Both the position numbers and the translations under genes were made by a program. A stretch of DNA of 8,560 nucleotides from an uncultured Eubacterium sp. (GTDB taxonomy: Bacteria; Bacillota_A; Clostridia; Lachnospirales; Lachnospiraceae), in assembly GCA_948759685.1 (NCBI GenBank), contig CAQBGY010000128.1, forward strand, positions 1 through 8,560. Reading direction: 5' to 3'. Below are positions 1-6,323 of this stretch, one piece after another. How positions within the stretch are numbered: position 1 is the stretch's first letter; each line of letters begins with the position of its first letter. The notes under the pieces were generated by a model, which did not search any database, was not told the DNA's origin, and saw nothing but the letters and a program-made list of their open reading frames with translations.

Positions 1-55
1 ACACCCGACCTACCGCTTAGGAGGCGGTCGCTCTATCCATCTGAGCTACGGAAAC
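1..55 (-). tRNA. tRNA-Arg (anticodon CCT), 3' part cut off by the window edge
   Basis: Read on the minus strand, the sequence gives a 7-nt acceptor 5' strand GTTTCCG (55-49), TA, a D arm with GCTC/GAGC pairing, an anticodon stem ACCGC/GCGGT and a 7-nt loop CTCCTAA (23-17). The anticodon is CCT (21-19), which reads the AGG arginine codon. The variable region AGGTC follows, and the T arm is cut at position 1, so roughly the last 20 nt are missing. A consensus-like promoter lies just upstream (89-117). The family assignment is secure from the anticodon arm; the 3' end cannot be checked. Confidence 0.93.
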
Positions 56-88
56 ACATATTAAATTATATATCAGCCACCGCAAACT

Positions 89-117
89 ATTTTAACACAT
101 ATTCAAAACAATATCAA
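89..117 (-). promoter_or_regulatory. sigma-A-type promoter of the tRNA-Arg gene
   Basis: On the minus strand, -35 TTGATA (117-112), a 17-nt spacer and -10 TAAAAT (94-89) with a TG one base before it (extended -10). Transcription would start near position 82, about 27 nt before the mature tRNA 5' end at 55. It lies between the inserted element at 147-291 and the tRNA, so the tRNA does not depend on read-through from the upstream genes. Confidence 0.7.
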
Positions 118-138
118 CACAATATTTATAATATTTTG

Positions 139-299
139 TAATATCTGTAACAGTTCAGCCTGCAACTGCGCACTTGCTGCGCGGTTAGCAGCCAATGAAT
201 TGGAGCCGCCAAGAATCCGGGCCTTTTGCCGTAGGCAAAACTCGAAATGGACGGATTTCGTAACAGGGAAGCCAAAAGGCTGAACTGTTACTAATATCT
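139..299. mobile_element. MITE-like 145-bp element with 14-bp perfect TIRs and 8-bp target duplication
   Basis: GTAACAGTTCAGCC (147-160) is repeated as a perfect inverted copy GGCTGAACTGTTAC (278-291). Immediately outside lies the same 8-bp direct repeat TAATATCT, at 139-146 and 292-299, which is what a transposition event leaves. The interior is visibly richer in G+C than the surroundings and can fold into several hairpins: GCGCA/TGCGC (168-182), TTTTGCC-GTA-GGCAAAA (224-240) and CGAAAT/ATTTCG (243-260). There is no transposase, so it would be mobilised in trans if at all. It sits directly behind the DUF3881-type gene, whose stop codon overlaps the right-hand duplication. The TIRs and duplication are seen directly; non-autonomous mobility is inferred. 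I associate similar sequences with repeats in Lachnospiraceae genomes, but from memory only. Confidence 0.8.
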
Positions 300-1185
300 A
301 ATTTCCATCCGGAAAATTAACATAACCCTGCATCCAAATAGAACCTTTAAAGCGCCTTCCTACCTGGGGCTCACCATATAAATCTTCTGCATTAATGCAC
401 ACATCAAAGTTCAAATCATTACAGCTAATTGTCATCAAATAAATTTCTTCAAAAGTCAATCGGTTCGTAACTTTATTGCAATCCAGAATTTCTCCCAATA
501 CAGAATAATGGTCGCATTCTACCCCATAAGGCATGAAGTAAGTATCCACAAGAGTAAAAACATCTTCCTTCTGAATTTTTCTGGATATTGTGGTATAAGT
601 ATCCATATCCTCTAACGTAAGGCTTTCAATAGCATCCTCATCTCCTCTCCTGGCTGCATCGATTAGTGAGTTTCTGTTTTTGGATACTTTTTTAATCATC
701 TTTTTATCTTTTTCATTCTTTATGATAGGCATCATAATTTTTCCCTGCACAGAAAGGGCCGATAAAGTGAGAGTAGTTCCTCTTACAGGGAGTCTTTTGC
801 TATCCCGTATTTTTATGTACGGAATCATATTTTGCAAATAAAAAATAAGAGAAACTCCAACTTTCACATCATCACATACACCGGCATAAGATTCTGTACC
901 AGCATGACGTTCTATAGATACATCCTCTTCTGAACTGATAACCGTTCCCCGCAAATAAGGATAATAATAATCAAAAGAAAATTTATCCTCTGAATCGAAT
1001 TCCCCACAAACAGCTATTCCTATATTCTCGGCAAAATCTTTACAAAATTCTGCCAGTATAATATCATCCTCATTTGAAACATACGACCGATCGTCCGCAT
1101 TCACAATGGAATCTACAATAATTTTTTGCAATTCGCTTCTTTTTTTTAATTTACTAAAGCCAATTGCCCTCATATATTTATGCAA
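298..1185 (-). CDS. DUF3881-type protein of unknown function
   Basis: A soluble protein of about 295 residues with no signal peptide or membrane segment. It begins with a HKYMRAIGFSKLKKRSEL-type segment and ends with DLYGEPQVGRRFKGSIWMQG followed by a short tail. I recognise this pattern as the DUF3881 family of Lachnospiraceae-type Clostridia; no biochemical function is known to me. A lysine-rich stretch (about residues 157-171) precedes an acidic helix-like region (about 180-196). Start choice: the Shine-Dalgarno AGAGGTG on the minus strand lies 6 nt before a TTG at 1185-1183, and starting there gives the usual HKYMRAIGF N-terminus. An in-frame GTG at 1194 lies inside that ribosome site, so it is a less likely start. 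The gene follows serS by about 160 nt, with a hairpin between them, and has only a weak TATAAT-like box (1227-1222) of its own. The TAG stop (300-298) touches the duplication of the inserted element. Gene confidence is high; the family name is from recognition. Confidence 0.8.
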   Translation of the reverse strand: MHKYMRAIGFSKLKKRSELQKIIVDSIVNADDRSYVSNEDDIILAEFCKDFAENIGIAVCGEFDSEDKFSFDYYYPYLRGTVISSEEDVSIERHAGTESYAGVCDDVKVGVSLIFYLQNMIPYIKIRDSKRLPVRGTTLTLSALSVQGKIMMPIIKNEKDKKMIKKVSKNRNSLIDAARRGDEDAIESLTLEDMDTYTTISRKIQKEDVFTLVDTYFMPYGVECDHYSVLGEILDCNKVTNRLTFEEIYLMTISCNDLNFDVCINAEDLYGEPQVGRRFKGSIWMQGYVNFPDGN

Positions 1186-1267
1186 AGATTTCACCTCTTT
1201 TCCTATCTATCCAAATATTAAATTATAAATTCCGATACCAGGCATTTTCTTCAATCTAATCACTATA

Positions 1268-1323
1268 GAAAAAGTTCCACCTATGAACTCAAAAAGAATT
1301 GCTGTTCAATTCTCATTGAGTTC
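1268..1323 (-). terminator. putative terminator/hairpin region after serS
   Basis: On the minus strand, GAACTCAA (1323-1316) pairs with TTGAGTTC (1292-1285), and inside it AGAATTG pairs with CAATTCT around an AACAG loop. This gives a nearly continuous 39-nt hairpin 23 nt past the serS stop. Overlapping its 3' edge, AGTTC (1289-1285) can pair with GAACT (1277-1273), directly followed by a T run (1273-1269). The stems are AT-rich, so termination may be partial and some serS transcripts may continue into the DUF3881-type gene. Confidence 0.5.
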
Positions 1324-1346
1324 TTACAATATCCAAACATACTTTT

Positions 1347-2624
1347 CTATTTTATTACTTCCTGTCCTCCCATATAAGGTCTGAGCACTTCTGGAATCTT
1401 AACCGTTCCATCCTCTTTAAGATTGTTTTCCAAAAACGCAATCAGCATTCTGGGGGGTGCCACAACTGTATTATTTAAGGTATGCGCAAAATACTTGCCC
1501 TTCTCCCCATTCACACGAATTTTCAATCTTCTGGCCTGAGCATCTCCTAAGTTGGAACAGCTTCCCACTTCGAAATATTTTTTCTGCCTTGGTGACCAGG
1601 CTTCCACATCATAAGATTTTACTTTCAAATCTGCCAAATCCCCGGAACAACATTCAATTGTCCGAACCGGAATATCCAATGACCTGAACAAATCTACCGT
1701 ATTTTGCCATAATTTTTCAAACCACATCTGGGATTCTTCCGGCTTGCATACCACAATCATCTCCTGCTTTTCAAACTGATGAATACGGTAAACTCCCCTT
1801 TCTTCCAGCCCATGAGCTCCTTTTTCTTTTCTAAAGCACGGAGAATAGCTGGTAAGCGTCTTGGGAAGTTCTTCTTCTTGAATAATCGTATCAATAAATT
1901 TTCCAATCATGGAGTGCTCAGATGTACCGATTAAGTATAAATCTTCCCCTTCAATCTTATACATCATAGCATCCATTTCTGCAAAACTCATAACACCGGT
2001 TACTACATTGCTTCGAATCATAAATGGAGGTACGCAATAGGTAAATCCCCTATTTATCATAAAATCTCTTGCATAAGAGATCACAGCAGAATGAAGCCTG
2101 GCAATATCCCCCATCAAATAGTAAAAACCATTGCCCGCGACTTTTCTTGCACTATCCAAATCGATACCTTTTAATTTCTCCATGATATCCGTATGATAAG
2201 GCACTTCAAAATCCGGAACAACAGGTTCCCCATATTTTTTAATTTCCACATTTTCTGTATCATCTTTTCCAATAGGCACACTGGCATCAATGATATTAGG
2301 TATTACCATCATCCTTTTATTTATTTCTTCTTCCAGCTGCTTTTCCTTTTCCTCCAACTCGGCCAAACGTTTCGCCCCGGCAGCTACTTCTGCCTTTTTT
2401 GCCTCTGCTTCTTCCCTCTTTCCCTGAGCCATCAATCCACCAATTTCTTTGGAAATCTTGTTTCTATTGGCACGTAAATCGTCTGCTTCCTGTTTTGCTT
2501 TCCTACTTTCTAAGTCCAATTCAATCACTTCGTCAACTAAATCTAATTTGTTTTCCTGAAATTTCTTTCTTATATTCTCTTTTACTGCTTCAGGATTTTC
2601 TCTTAAAAATTTGATGTCAATCAT
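1347..2624 (-). CDS. serS: seryl-tRNA synthetase
   Basis: SerRS, a cytosolic class II aminoacyl-tRNA synthetase, charges tRNA-Ser (and tRNA-Sec where present) with serine in an ATP-dependent reaction. At 425 residues it has the normal bacterial length. The N-terminal long charged coiled coil (about residues 30-103) is the arm that grips the tRNA-Ser variable loop. The catalytic core shows the serine-binding TxE motif as GTSEH (233-237), motif 2 as SPCFRKEKGAHG with Arg265 and the RGVYRIHQFEKQE helix, the EVGSCSNLGDAQARR segment (352-366), and motif 3 as HTLNNTVVAPPR with Arg392. Motif 3 usually reads like TLNGSGLAVGR in bacteria, so this belongs to the divergent clostridial/archaeal-like version. 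The ATG start has AGAGG 9 nt upstream. An extended -10 promoter lies about 100 nt upstream, so the gene can be transcribed independently of the upstream operon. No T-box leader is visible. Confidence 0.97.
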   Translation of the reverse strand: MIDIKFLRENPEAVKENIRKKFQENKLDLVDEVIELDLESRKAKQEADDLRANRNKISKEIGGLMAQGKREEAEAKKAEVAAGAKRLAELEEKEKQLEEEINKRMMVIPNIIDASVPIGKDDTENVEIKKYGEPVVPDFEVPYHTDIMEKLKGIDLDSARKVAGNGFYYLMGDIARLHSAVISYARDFMINRGFTYCVPPFMIRSNVVTGVMSFAEMDAMMYKIEGEDLYLIGTSEHSMIGKFIDTIIQEEELPKTLTSYSPCFRKEKGAHGLEERGVYRIHQFEKQEMIVVCKPEESQMWFEKLWQNTVDLFRSLDIPVRTIECCSGDLADLKVKSYDVEAWSPRQKKYFEVGSCSNLGDAQARRLKIRVNGEKGKYFAHTLNNTVVAPPRMLIAFLENNLKEDGTVKIPEVLRPYMGGQEVIK

Positions 2625-2666
2625 TATCTTATTCCTCTCTTTTTAAGTCTACAAAAATTAATATTT

Positions 2667-2693
2667 CATCAATCTTCATCAAATGATTGATGA
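2667..2693 (-). promoter_or_regulatory. serS leader: two mutually exclusive small hairpins
   Basis: CATCAATC (2667-2674) can pair with GATTGATG (2685-2692) around a 10-nt loop. The overlapping pair TCATCAA (2676-2682) and TTGATGA (2687-2693) forms a different hairpin with a 4-nt loop. Both share the same right-hand strand, so only one can form at a time. It lies in the serS 5' untranslated region, between promoter and ribosome site. A regulatory role is only a guess; small AT-rich stems like these can arise by chance. Confidence 0.3.
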
Positions 2694-2717
2694 CCTTCTT
2701 GCGCATCAGCGTAATTC

Positions 2718-2744
2718 ATTATATCACATGTCACCATTTTTCAA
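2718..2744 (-). promoter_or_regulatory. extended -10 promoter of serS
   Basis: On the minus strand, a perfect TATAAT (2723-2718) is preceded by TG with one intervening base (extended -10), and TTGAAA (2744-2739) sits 15 nt upstream. The spacer is shorter than ideal, but an extended -10 element tolerates that. The start would lie near 2711, giving a leader of roughly 87 nt before the serS ATG. Its presence between the HD-GYP gene and serS argues for a separate serS unit. Confidence 0.6.
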
Positions 2745-2784
2745 ATGTCAGTTAAATAAAATACATATTCGTCAATACCATTCA

Positions 2785-3840
2785 TTAAATATTTTCAATT
2801 ACCTTTTTAATAGAAATTCTGTCTTCTGTCAATAGGTTTCTTATTAAATTATACGAAATTTTATTTCCGCTTTTGTCATATAATATTTTAATGACAGGCT
2901 TGTCCGAATGATTCTTATTCTGCTTTACAACAATACCTATTTCGCCATCATTTGTAAGCACATAAGACCCTGCAGGATAGACAGCAGCAAAATCCAAAAA
3001 AATATCTAATATTGTTCCATCGTAATATATATTCCTATTTTTTTTCAGGTACTGAATTGCATCATATACCTTCCGCCGCCTGTACCCAATTCCACATATC
3101 ATTTCATCGAACTGTTCGCATATATTAACTATTTTTACCTCAAAAGGTAAACTGGTGACTTTAAGCGGATAGCCTGAGCCATTAATATGTTCATGGTGAT
3201 ATAAAATAATATTTTTACTCAAATCCGACATCCATGATTCATTCTGCAATGCTGAATATCCATATATAGGATGTTTTTTATATTCCCTCAATTCTTCCTT
3301 CGAAAATTCTCCAATATCTCTCCCGGTATAATCTACCATGATATATCTAAGCCCCAAATCATGCAATAGGCATGCAACCCCAATATCATGAATTTTTTCC
3401 ATTGGGATTTTCATTTTCAAGGCCACTAATATTGCTAAATAGCACACACTGATGGAATGCTCATATATATCAGAACTTCTTTCTTTTATGTCATATATTT
3501 TTTCAAGTACCCCTTCTTTCTCCAAAAGACTGTTTATAATATTATCTGCTGTCCTGCTAAGTTCTATTAATTCTTTGCTATGGCCAAAAGTATGTTTTTC
3601 AATAATCCTTTTTATCTTATTTTTGAAGTCTATCCCAATTTCATCCTTTACTATTTCAACTTCCTCTGTGTCAATTTCCTCTTCGACAAATACTTCCTTA
3701 ATATCAAGTTCTCCTAATTTTTCAATATATTCTTTGCTTAACACAGTTCCTTTCGATAATAATATTTTATAATCAGAAGTCATAACAGTTCTGGCAAGTA
3801 TTTCCCCTCCGATTAACTCGGATATTTTCCTTATACTCAT
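2785..3840 (-). CDS. HD-GYP-type phosphohydrolase, possibly altered in activity
   Basis: A soluble protein of 351 residues. The N-terminal part (about 1-55) is a small domain common in front of clostridial HD-GYP domains, with the phrase ILLSKGTVLSKEYIEKL. The HD domain follows with H128, the HD pair H160-D161, H190-P191, H215-H216 and GSGYP (221-225), matching the HD-GYP signature. A C-terminal segment, YPAGSYVLTNDGEIGIVV (from about 288), is the usual tail of such proteins. The family hydrolyses cyclic di-GMP or related cyclic dinucleotides to linear products. Two signature positions differ: the lysine of HDxGK is Leu164, and the aspartate of the VADxFDAL motif appears as Glu242 in CEQFDEM. 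Activity or substrate may therefore be changed. The ATG has GGGGAAG 6 nt upstream. The gene starts 34 nt after DUF4446 and probably shares its mRNA with it and parAB, which is an unusual link between nucleotide signalling and chromosome partitioning. HD-GYP family membership is clear; substrate is unknown. Confidence 0.88.
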   Translation of the reverse strand: MSIRKISELIGGEILARTVMTSDYKILLSKGTVLSKEYIEKLGELDIKEVFVEEEIDTEEVEIVKDEIGIDFKNKIKRIIEKHTFGHSKELIELSRTADNIINSLLEKEGVLEKIYDIKERSSDIYEHSISVCYLAILVALKMKIPMEKIHDIGVACLLHDLGLRYIMVDYTGRDIGEFSKEELREYKKHPIYGYSALQNESWMSDLSKNIILYHHEHINGSGYPLKVTSLPFEVKIVNICEQFDEMICGIGYRRRKVYDAIQYLKKNRNIYYDGTILDIFLDFAAVYPAGSYVLTNDGEIGIVVKQNKNHSDKPVIKILYDKSGNKISYNLIRNLLTEDRISIKKVIENI

Positions 3841-3874
3841 ACAATACTTCCCCTGCTTCCTTACAAAGAGATAA

Positions 3875-4384
3875 TTAATCTCCCATTGCCATATCCAATG
3901 CCTGCTTTTCTTCCTCCCCTAATAATATTTCGCATTGTCCATTTTTTATTTCTTTAGAATAAGAATAACATCCGTCTGTGCTATGCACAGAATTGATAAT
4001 AAACCCGCTGTCATTCTCATCCAAAAGTGCTAAACTAAAACTCAACTGTCCTCCCATCTGCTTAAAAGCATCATATTTGACAATCCCCATTTTTTGAAAG
4101 GAAGATTCTATCTTTTTATATAACTCATTGATATCCTTTTTATTTTTTTCCATGGATATCTTTATAAATTTATTGTCTTCATATAAACCTATCACATCCT
4201 GTTCCATACTTTTTGCATCTTTTCCCTGCATGAATATAGAATACTTCTTCTTCAATTTTGATATTTTCACCATCTGGATAATCATTAATATACAAAAAAT
4301 AAATATTAAAACTACCATACCTATTAAAATATATCCTATATCAACGCTGCCTAATCCAATGTAATTTAGTATTTGACTGTTCAT
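3875..4384 (-). CDS. DUF4446 family single-pass membrane protein
   Basis: 169 residues. A strongly hydrophobic helix (about 16-39) is followed by a basic patch SKLKKKY, so the bulk of the protein should be cytoplasmic by the positive-inside rule. A charged, probably coiled-coil stretch spans about 57-97. The conserved C-terminal core contains GIVKYDAFKQMGGQLSFSLALLD (100-122) and the ending LGEEEKQALDMAMG. This pattern is the DUF4446 family, often found next to parB in Clostridia; its function is unknown to me. It starts 82 nt after parB and ends 34 nt before the HD-GYP gene. The ATG has GGGAG upstream at a rather long spacing of 13 nt, which suggests modest translation. Because ParB acts at the origin and this protein is membrane-anchored, a role tethering or sensing the partition complex is conceivable but purely inferential. 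Confidence 0.85.
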   Translation of the reverse strand: MNSQILNYIGLGSVDIGYILIGMVVLIFIFCILMIIQMVKISKLKKKYSIFMQGKDAKSMEQDVIGLYEDNKFIKISMEKNKKDINELYKKIESSFQKMGIVKYDAFKQMGGQLSFSLALLDENDSGFIINSVHSTDGCYSYSKEIKNGQCEILLGEEEKQALDMAMGD

Positions 4385-4413
4385 CTTTTCAATTTTTCTC
4401 CCAATGTAAATTA

Positions 4414-4442
4414 ACTATATAATAAAATATATAAGCACTCAA
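4414..4442 (-). promoter_or_regulatory. possible internal promoter before DUF4446
   Basis: On the minus strand, TTGAGT (4442-4437), a 17-nt spacer and TATAGT (4419-4414), with a start near 4407 and the DUF4446 ribosome site shortly after. The sequence is very AT-rich, so chance matches are expected. It could boost DUF4446 and HD-GYP expression relative to parAB. Confidence 0.35.
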
Positions 4443-4466
4443 TAATCAATTAGTATCATTTTTACT

Positions 4467-5357
4467 TTAATGTATAAGTTTATCAGTGATTTTTTCCAAA
4501 TCATCATGGCTGTAAAACTCTATTTCTATTTTTCCAGACCCATTTCCTTTCGAAGAAATAGCCACTTTTGTACTCAATGACTGTTTTATCTTTTCTTCTA
4601 TTTCCCCATAAATAATTTCCAGCTTTTCATCCTTCTTAGGTATTTTATTTTCTTTTATGGGTTTATTCAAATCCTTCATCAATTTTTCTACATCTCTTAC
4701 ACTCAGCTTCTCATCAAATATTTTCTGTGCAATCATGTATTGTTTTTCCGGATCTTCTATAGATATCAGTGCCCTGGCATGTCCTGTAGTAATCATATCA
4801 TCTATGATCATTTGCTGTACTTCATCGCACAGTTTCAATAGACGAATAGAATTTGTAACTGCTGTCCTGCTTTTAGAAACTCTTTCAGCAACCTCGTCTT
4901 GTTTTAAGTTAAACTCTGTTAAAAGTCTTTTATAGGCCAATGCTTCTTCAATAGGATTTAAATCTTCTCTCTGAATATTTTCTATTAAAGATATTTCCAC
5001 TATTTCCTGTTCTGTCAAGTTTCGTATAATTACAGGAACTTCTTTCAAACCAGCTAACTTAGCAGCCCGCCATCTTCTCTCCCCTGCAATAATTTCATAA
5101 TATGTTCCTTTATCCTGAACCAGAATGGGCTGTAATAATCCAAATTGTTTAATAGACTCTGCCAATTCCAACAAAGAATCTTCATCAAAATTTTTTCTTG
5201 GCTGTTCTCTATTAGGTTCTATCATTGTGATTTTTATCAACCTATCACTTTCATCTTTTCCATTATTCTTATTATCACCTTTTGATTTTGTACCAGATTT
5301 ATCAACTGTATTTGGTATTAATGCATCAAGTCCTTTTCCCAGTCCTCTAGCTGCCAT
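4467..5357 (-). CDS. parB: chromosome-partitioning protein ParB (Spo0J)
   Basis: ParB is the CTP-dependent clamp that loads at parS, spreads along DNA and works with ParA in origin segregation and in recruiting SMC. The protein is about 296 residues. It opens with MAARGLGKGLDALIPN, the short ParA-interacting N-terminus, followed by a lysine-rich linker (about 19-40). The CTP-binding/ParB domain carries GERRWR (92-97) and ENIQR (126-130) with the following LNPIEEALAY. The DNA-binding helix-turn-helix is LKQDEVAERVSKSRTAVTNS (about 151-170). A C-terminal dimerisation domain ends the protein. Start choice: AAAGGA lies 8 nt before the ATG at 5357, while the ATG two codons upstream (5363) would leave only about 3 nt. 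It starts 33 nt after parA, in the same operon. Two perfect binding sites (parS) lie upstream of parA at 6363-6378 and 6411-6426. Confidence 0.97.
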   Translation of the reverse strand: MAARGLGKGLDALIPNTVDKSGTKSKGDNKNNGKDESDRLIKITMIEPNREQPRKNFDEDSLLELAESIKQFGLLQPILVQDKGTYYEIIAGERRWRAAKLAGLKEVPVIIRNLTEQEIVEISLIENIQREDLNPIEEALAYKRLLTEFNLKQDEVAERVSKSRTAVTNSIRLLKLCDEVQQMIIDDMITTGHARALISIEDPEKQYMIAQKIFDEKLSVRDVEKLMKDLNKPIKENKIPKKDEKLEIIYGEIEEKIKQSLSTKVAISSKGNGSGKIEIEFYSHDDLEKITDKLIH

Positions 5358-5390
5358 TTTCATATTCCTTTCTTTTATTATACTAATCTA

Positions 5391-6149
5391 CTATTTTCTA
5401 ATAATTTCTTCCGCTAATGTCAAATATGCCTCGGAGCCAGCCGATTTAGGATCATACATATTTATAGGAAGCCCATAACTCGGTGCTTCTGCTAACCGGA
5501 TATTTCTTGGAATAACTGTATTATATATTTTTTGGTTTAAATGACTTTTTACATTTTCTACAACTTGAGCAGATAAGTTTGTCCTGGAATCATACATAGT
5601 AAAAACAATTCCTTCCATATCTAATTCTGGATTTAATCTTTCTTTTACTAAATTTACAGTATGTATTAATTGGCTCAACCCTTCCAAAGCATAATACTCG
5701 CATTGAATTGGCACCAAAACAGAATCTGCTGTAGTCATTGAATTTATCGTCAGCATATTCAATGAGGGGGGACAGTCAATAATTATATAATCATATTGAT
5801 CTTTTATCCAATCTACTTCATTCCGCAGTATAAATTCTTTTTTGTCTACTCCTATTAATTCAATTTCTGTAGCGGCTAGATTGACATTGGAAGGTATTAA
5901 CGACACTCCTTTTACTACATCTTTGATAACGCATTCTTGTATAGAACACTCTCCGAGAAATAATTCATATATTGTGTTGTCCAAATTATTTTTATCTACA
6001 CCAAATCCGCTGGTTGTATTTCCCTGGGGATCAGTATCAATAACCAATATTTTTTTATTCTTAGCAGCCAATGCGGCGGATAAATTAATTGAAGTAGTAG
6101 TCTTCCCTACCCCTCCTTTTTGATTTGCTATAGCAATTACTTTTCCCAT
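5391..6149 (-). CDS. parA: chromosome-partitioning ATPase ParA (Soj)
   Basis: ParA/Soj is a deviant Walker-type ATPase that binds DNA nonspecifically as an ATP dimer. ParB stimulates its ATPase, driving origin segregation and, in relatives, influencing DnaA. The protein is 252 residues. Visible motifs are the deviant Walker A KGGVGKTT (11-18), the A' motif VIDTDPQGN (36-44) and Walker B YIIIDCPPS (121-129). Length and motif order match chromosomal Soj-type ParA rather than the longer plasmid type with an HTH. Start choice: a very strong GGGAGGAG (6160-6153) sits 5 nt (from GGAGG) before the ATG at 6149 and gives the standard MGKVIAIANQKGGVGKT start. A longer reading from 6191 would add 14 residues without a good ribosome site. 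It is followed by parB 33 nt downstream. A good promoter is at 6214-6242. Confidence 0.97.
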   Translation of the reverse strand: MGKVIAIANQKGGVGKTTTSINLSAALAAKNKKILVIDTDPQGNTTSGFGVDKNNLDNTIYELFLGECSIQECVIKDVVKGVSLIPSNVNLAATEIELIGVDKKEFILRNEVDWIKDQYDYIIIDCPPSLNMLTINSMTTADSVLVPIQCEYYALEGLSQLIHTVNLVKERLNPELDMEGIVFTMYDSRTNLSAQVVENVKSHLNQKIYNTVIPRNIRLAEAPSYGLPINMYDPKSAGSEAYLTLAEEIIRK

Positions 6150-6152
6150 AAA

Positions 6153-6160
6153 CTCCTCCC
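6153..6160 (-). promoter_or_regulatory. strong Shine-Dalgarno site deciding the parA start
   Basis: GGGAGGAG on the minus strand, with the GGAGG core 5 nt before the ATG at 6149. This is the best ribosome site in the window and shows that translation begins at that ATG and not at the ATG 14 codons upstream. Confidence 0.85.
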
Positions 6161-6213
6161 ACAAATTTGTAATCCCAGTTATCAAGTACAATTTTAATTA
6201 TCTGTTCCACTTT

Positions 6214-6242
6214 ATTTTATCATTATTTTTCGTATCTATCAA
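6214..6242 (-). promoter_or_regulatory. sigma-A-type promoter of parAB
   Basis: On the minus strand, TTGATA (6242-6237), a 17-nt spacer and TAAAAT (6219-6214) preceded by TG with one intervening base. Transcription would start near 6207, about 58 nt before the parA ATG. A second extended -10 box, TGTTATAAT (6251-6243), sits just upstream without a convincing -35 and may be an alternative start. parS sites lie about 120-215 bp upstream, so ParB spreading could in principle repress it. Confidence 0.6.
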
Positions 6243-6323
6243 ATTATAACATTAAATAAATACATAATCCATTGTATTTTTAGTCAAAATAATATGGTTT
6301 CACAGCATAAAATTATGCAAAAA

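Noticed and set aside
1457..2614. Plus-strand open frames opposite serS
   Set aside because: They are antisense shadows with low-complexity hydrophobic translations, no ribosome sites and no family resemblance.
2625..2784. T-box or other riboswitch in front of serS
   Set aside because: The leader is too short and has no T-box core, specifier stem or terminator/antiterminator pair.
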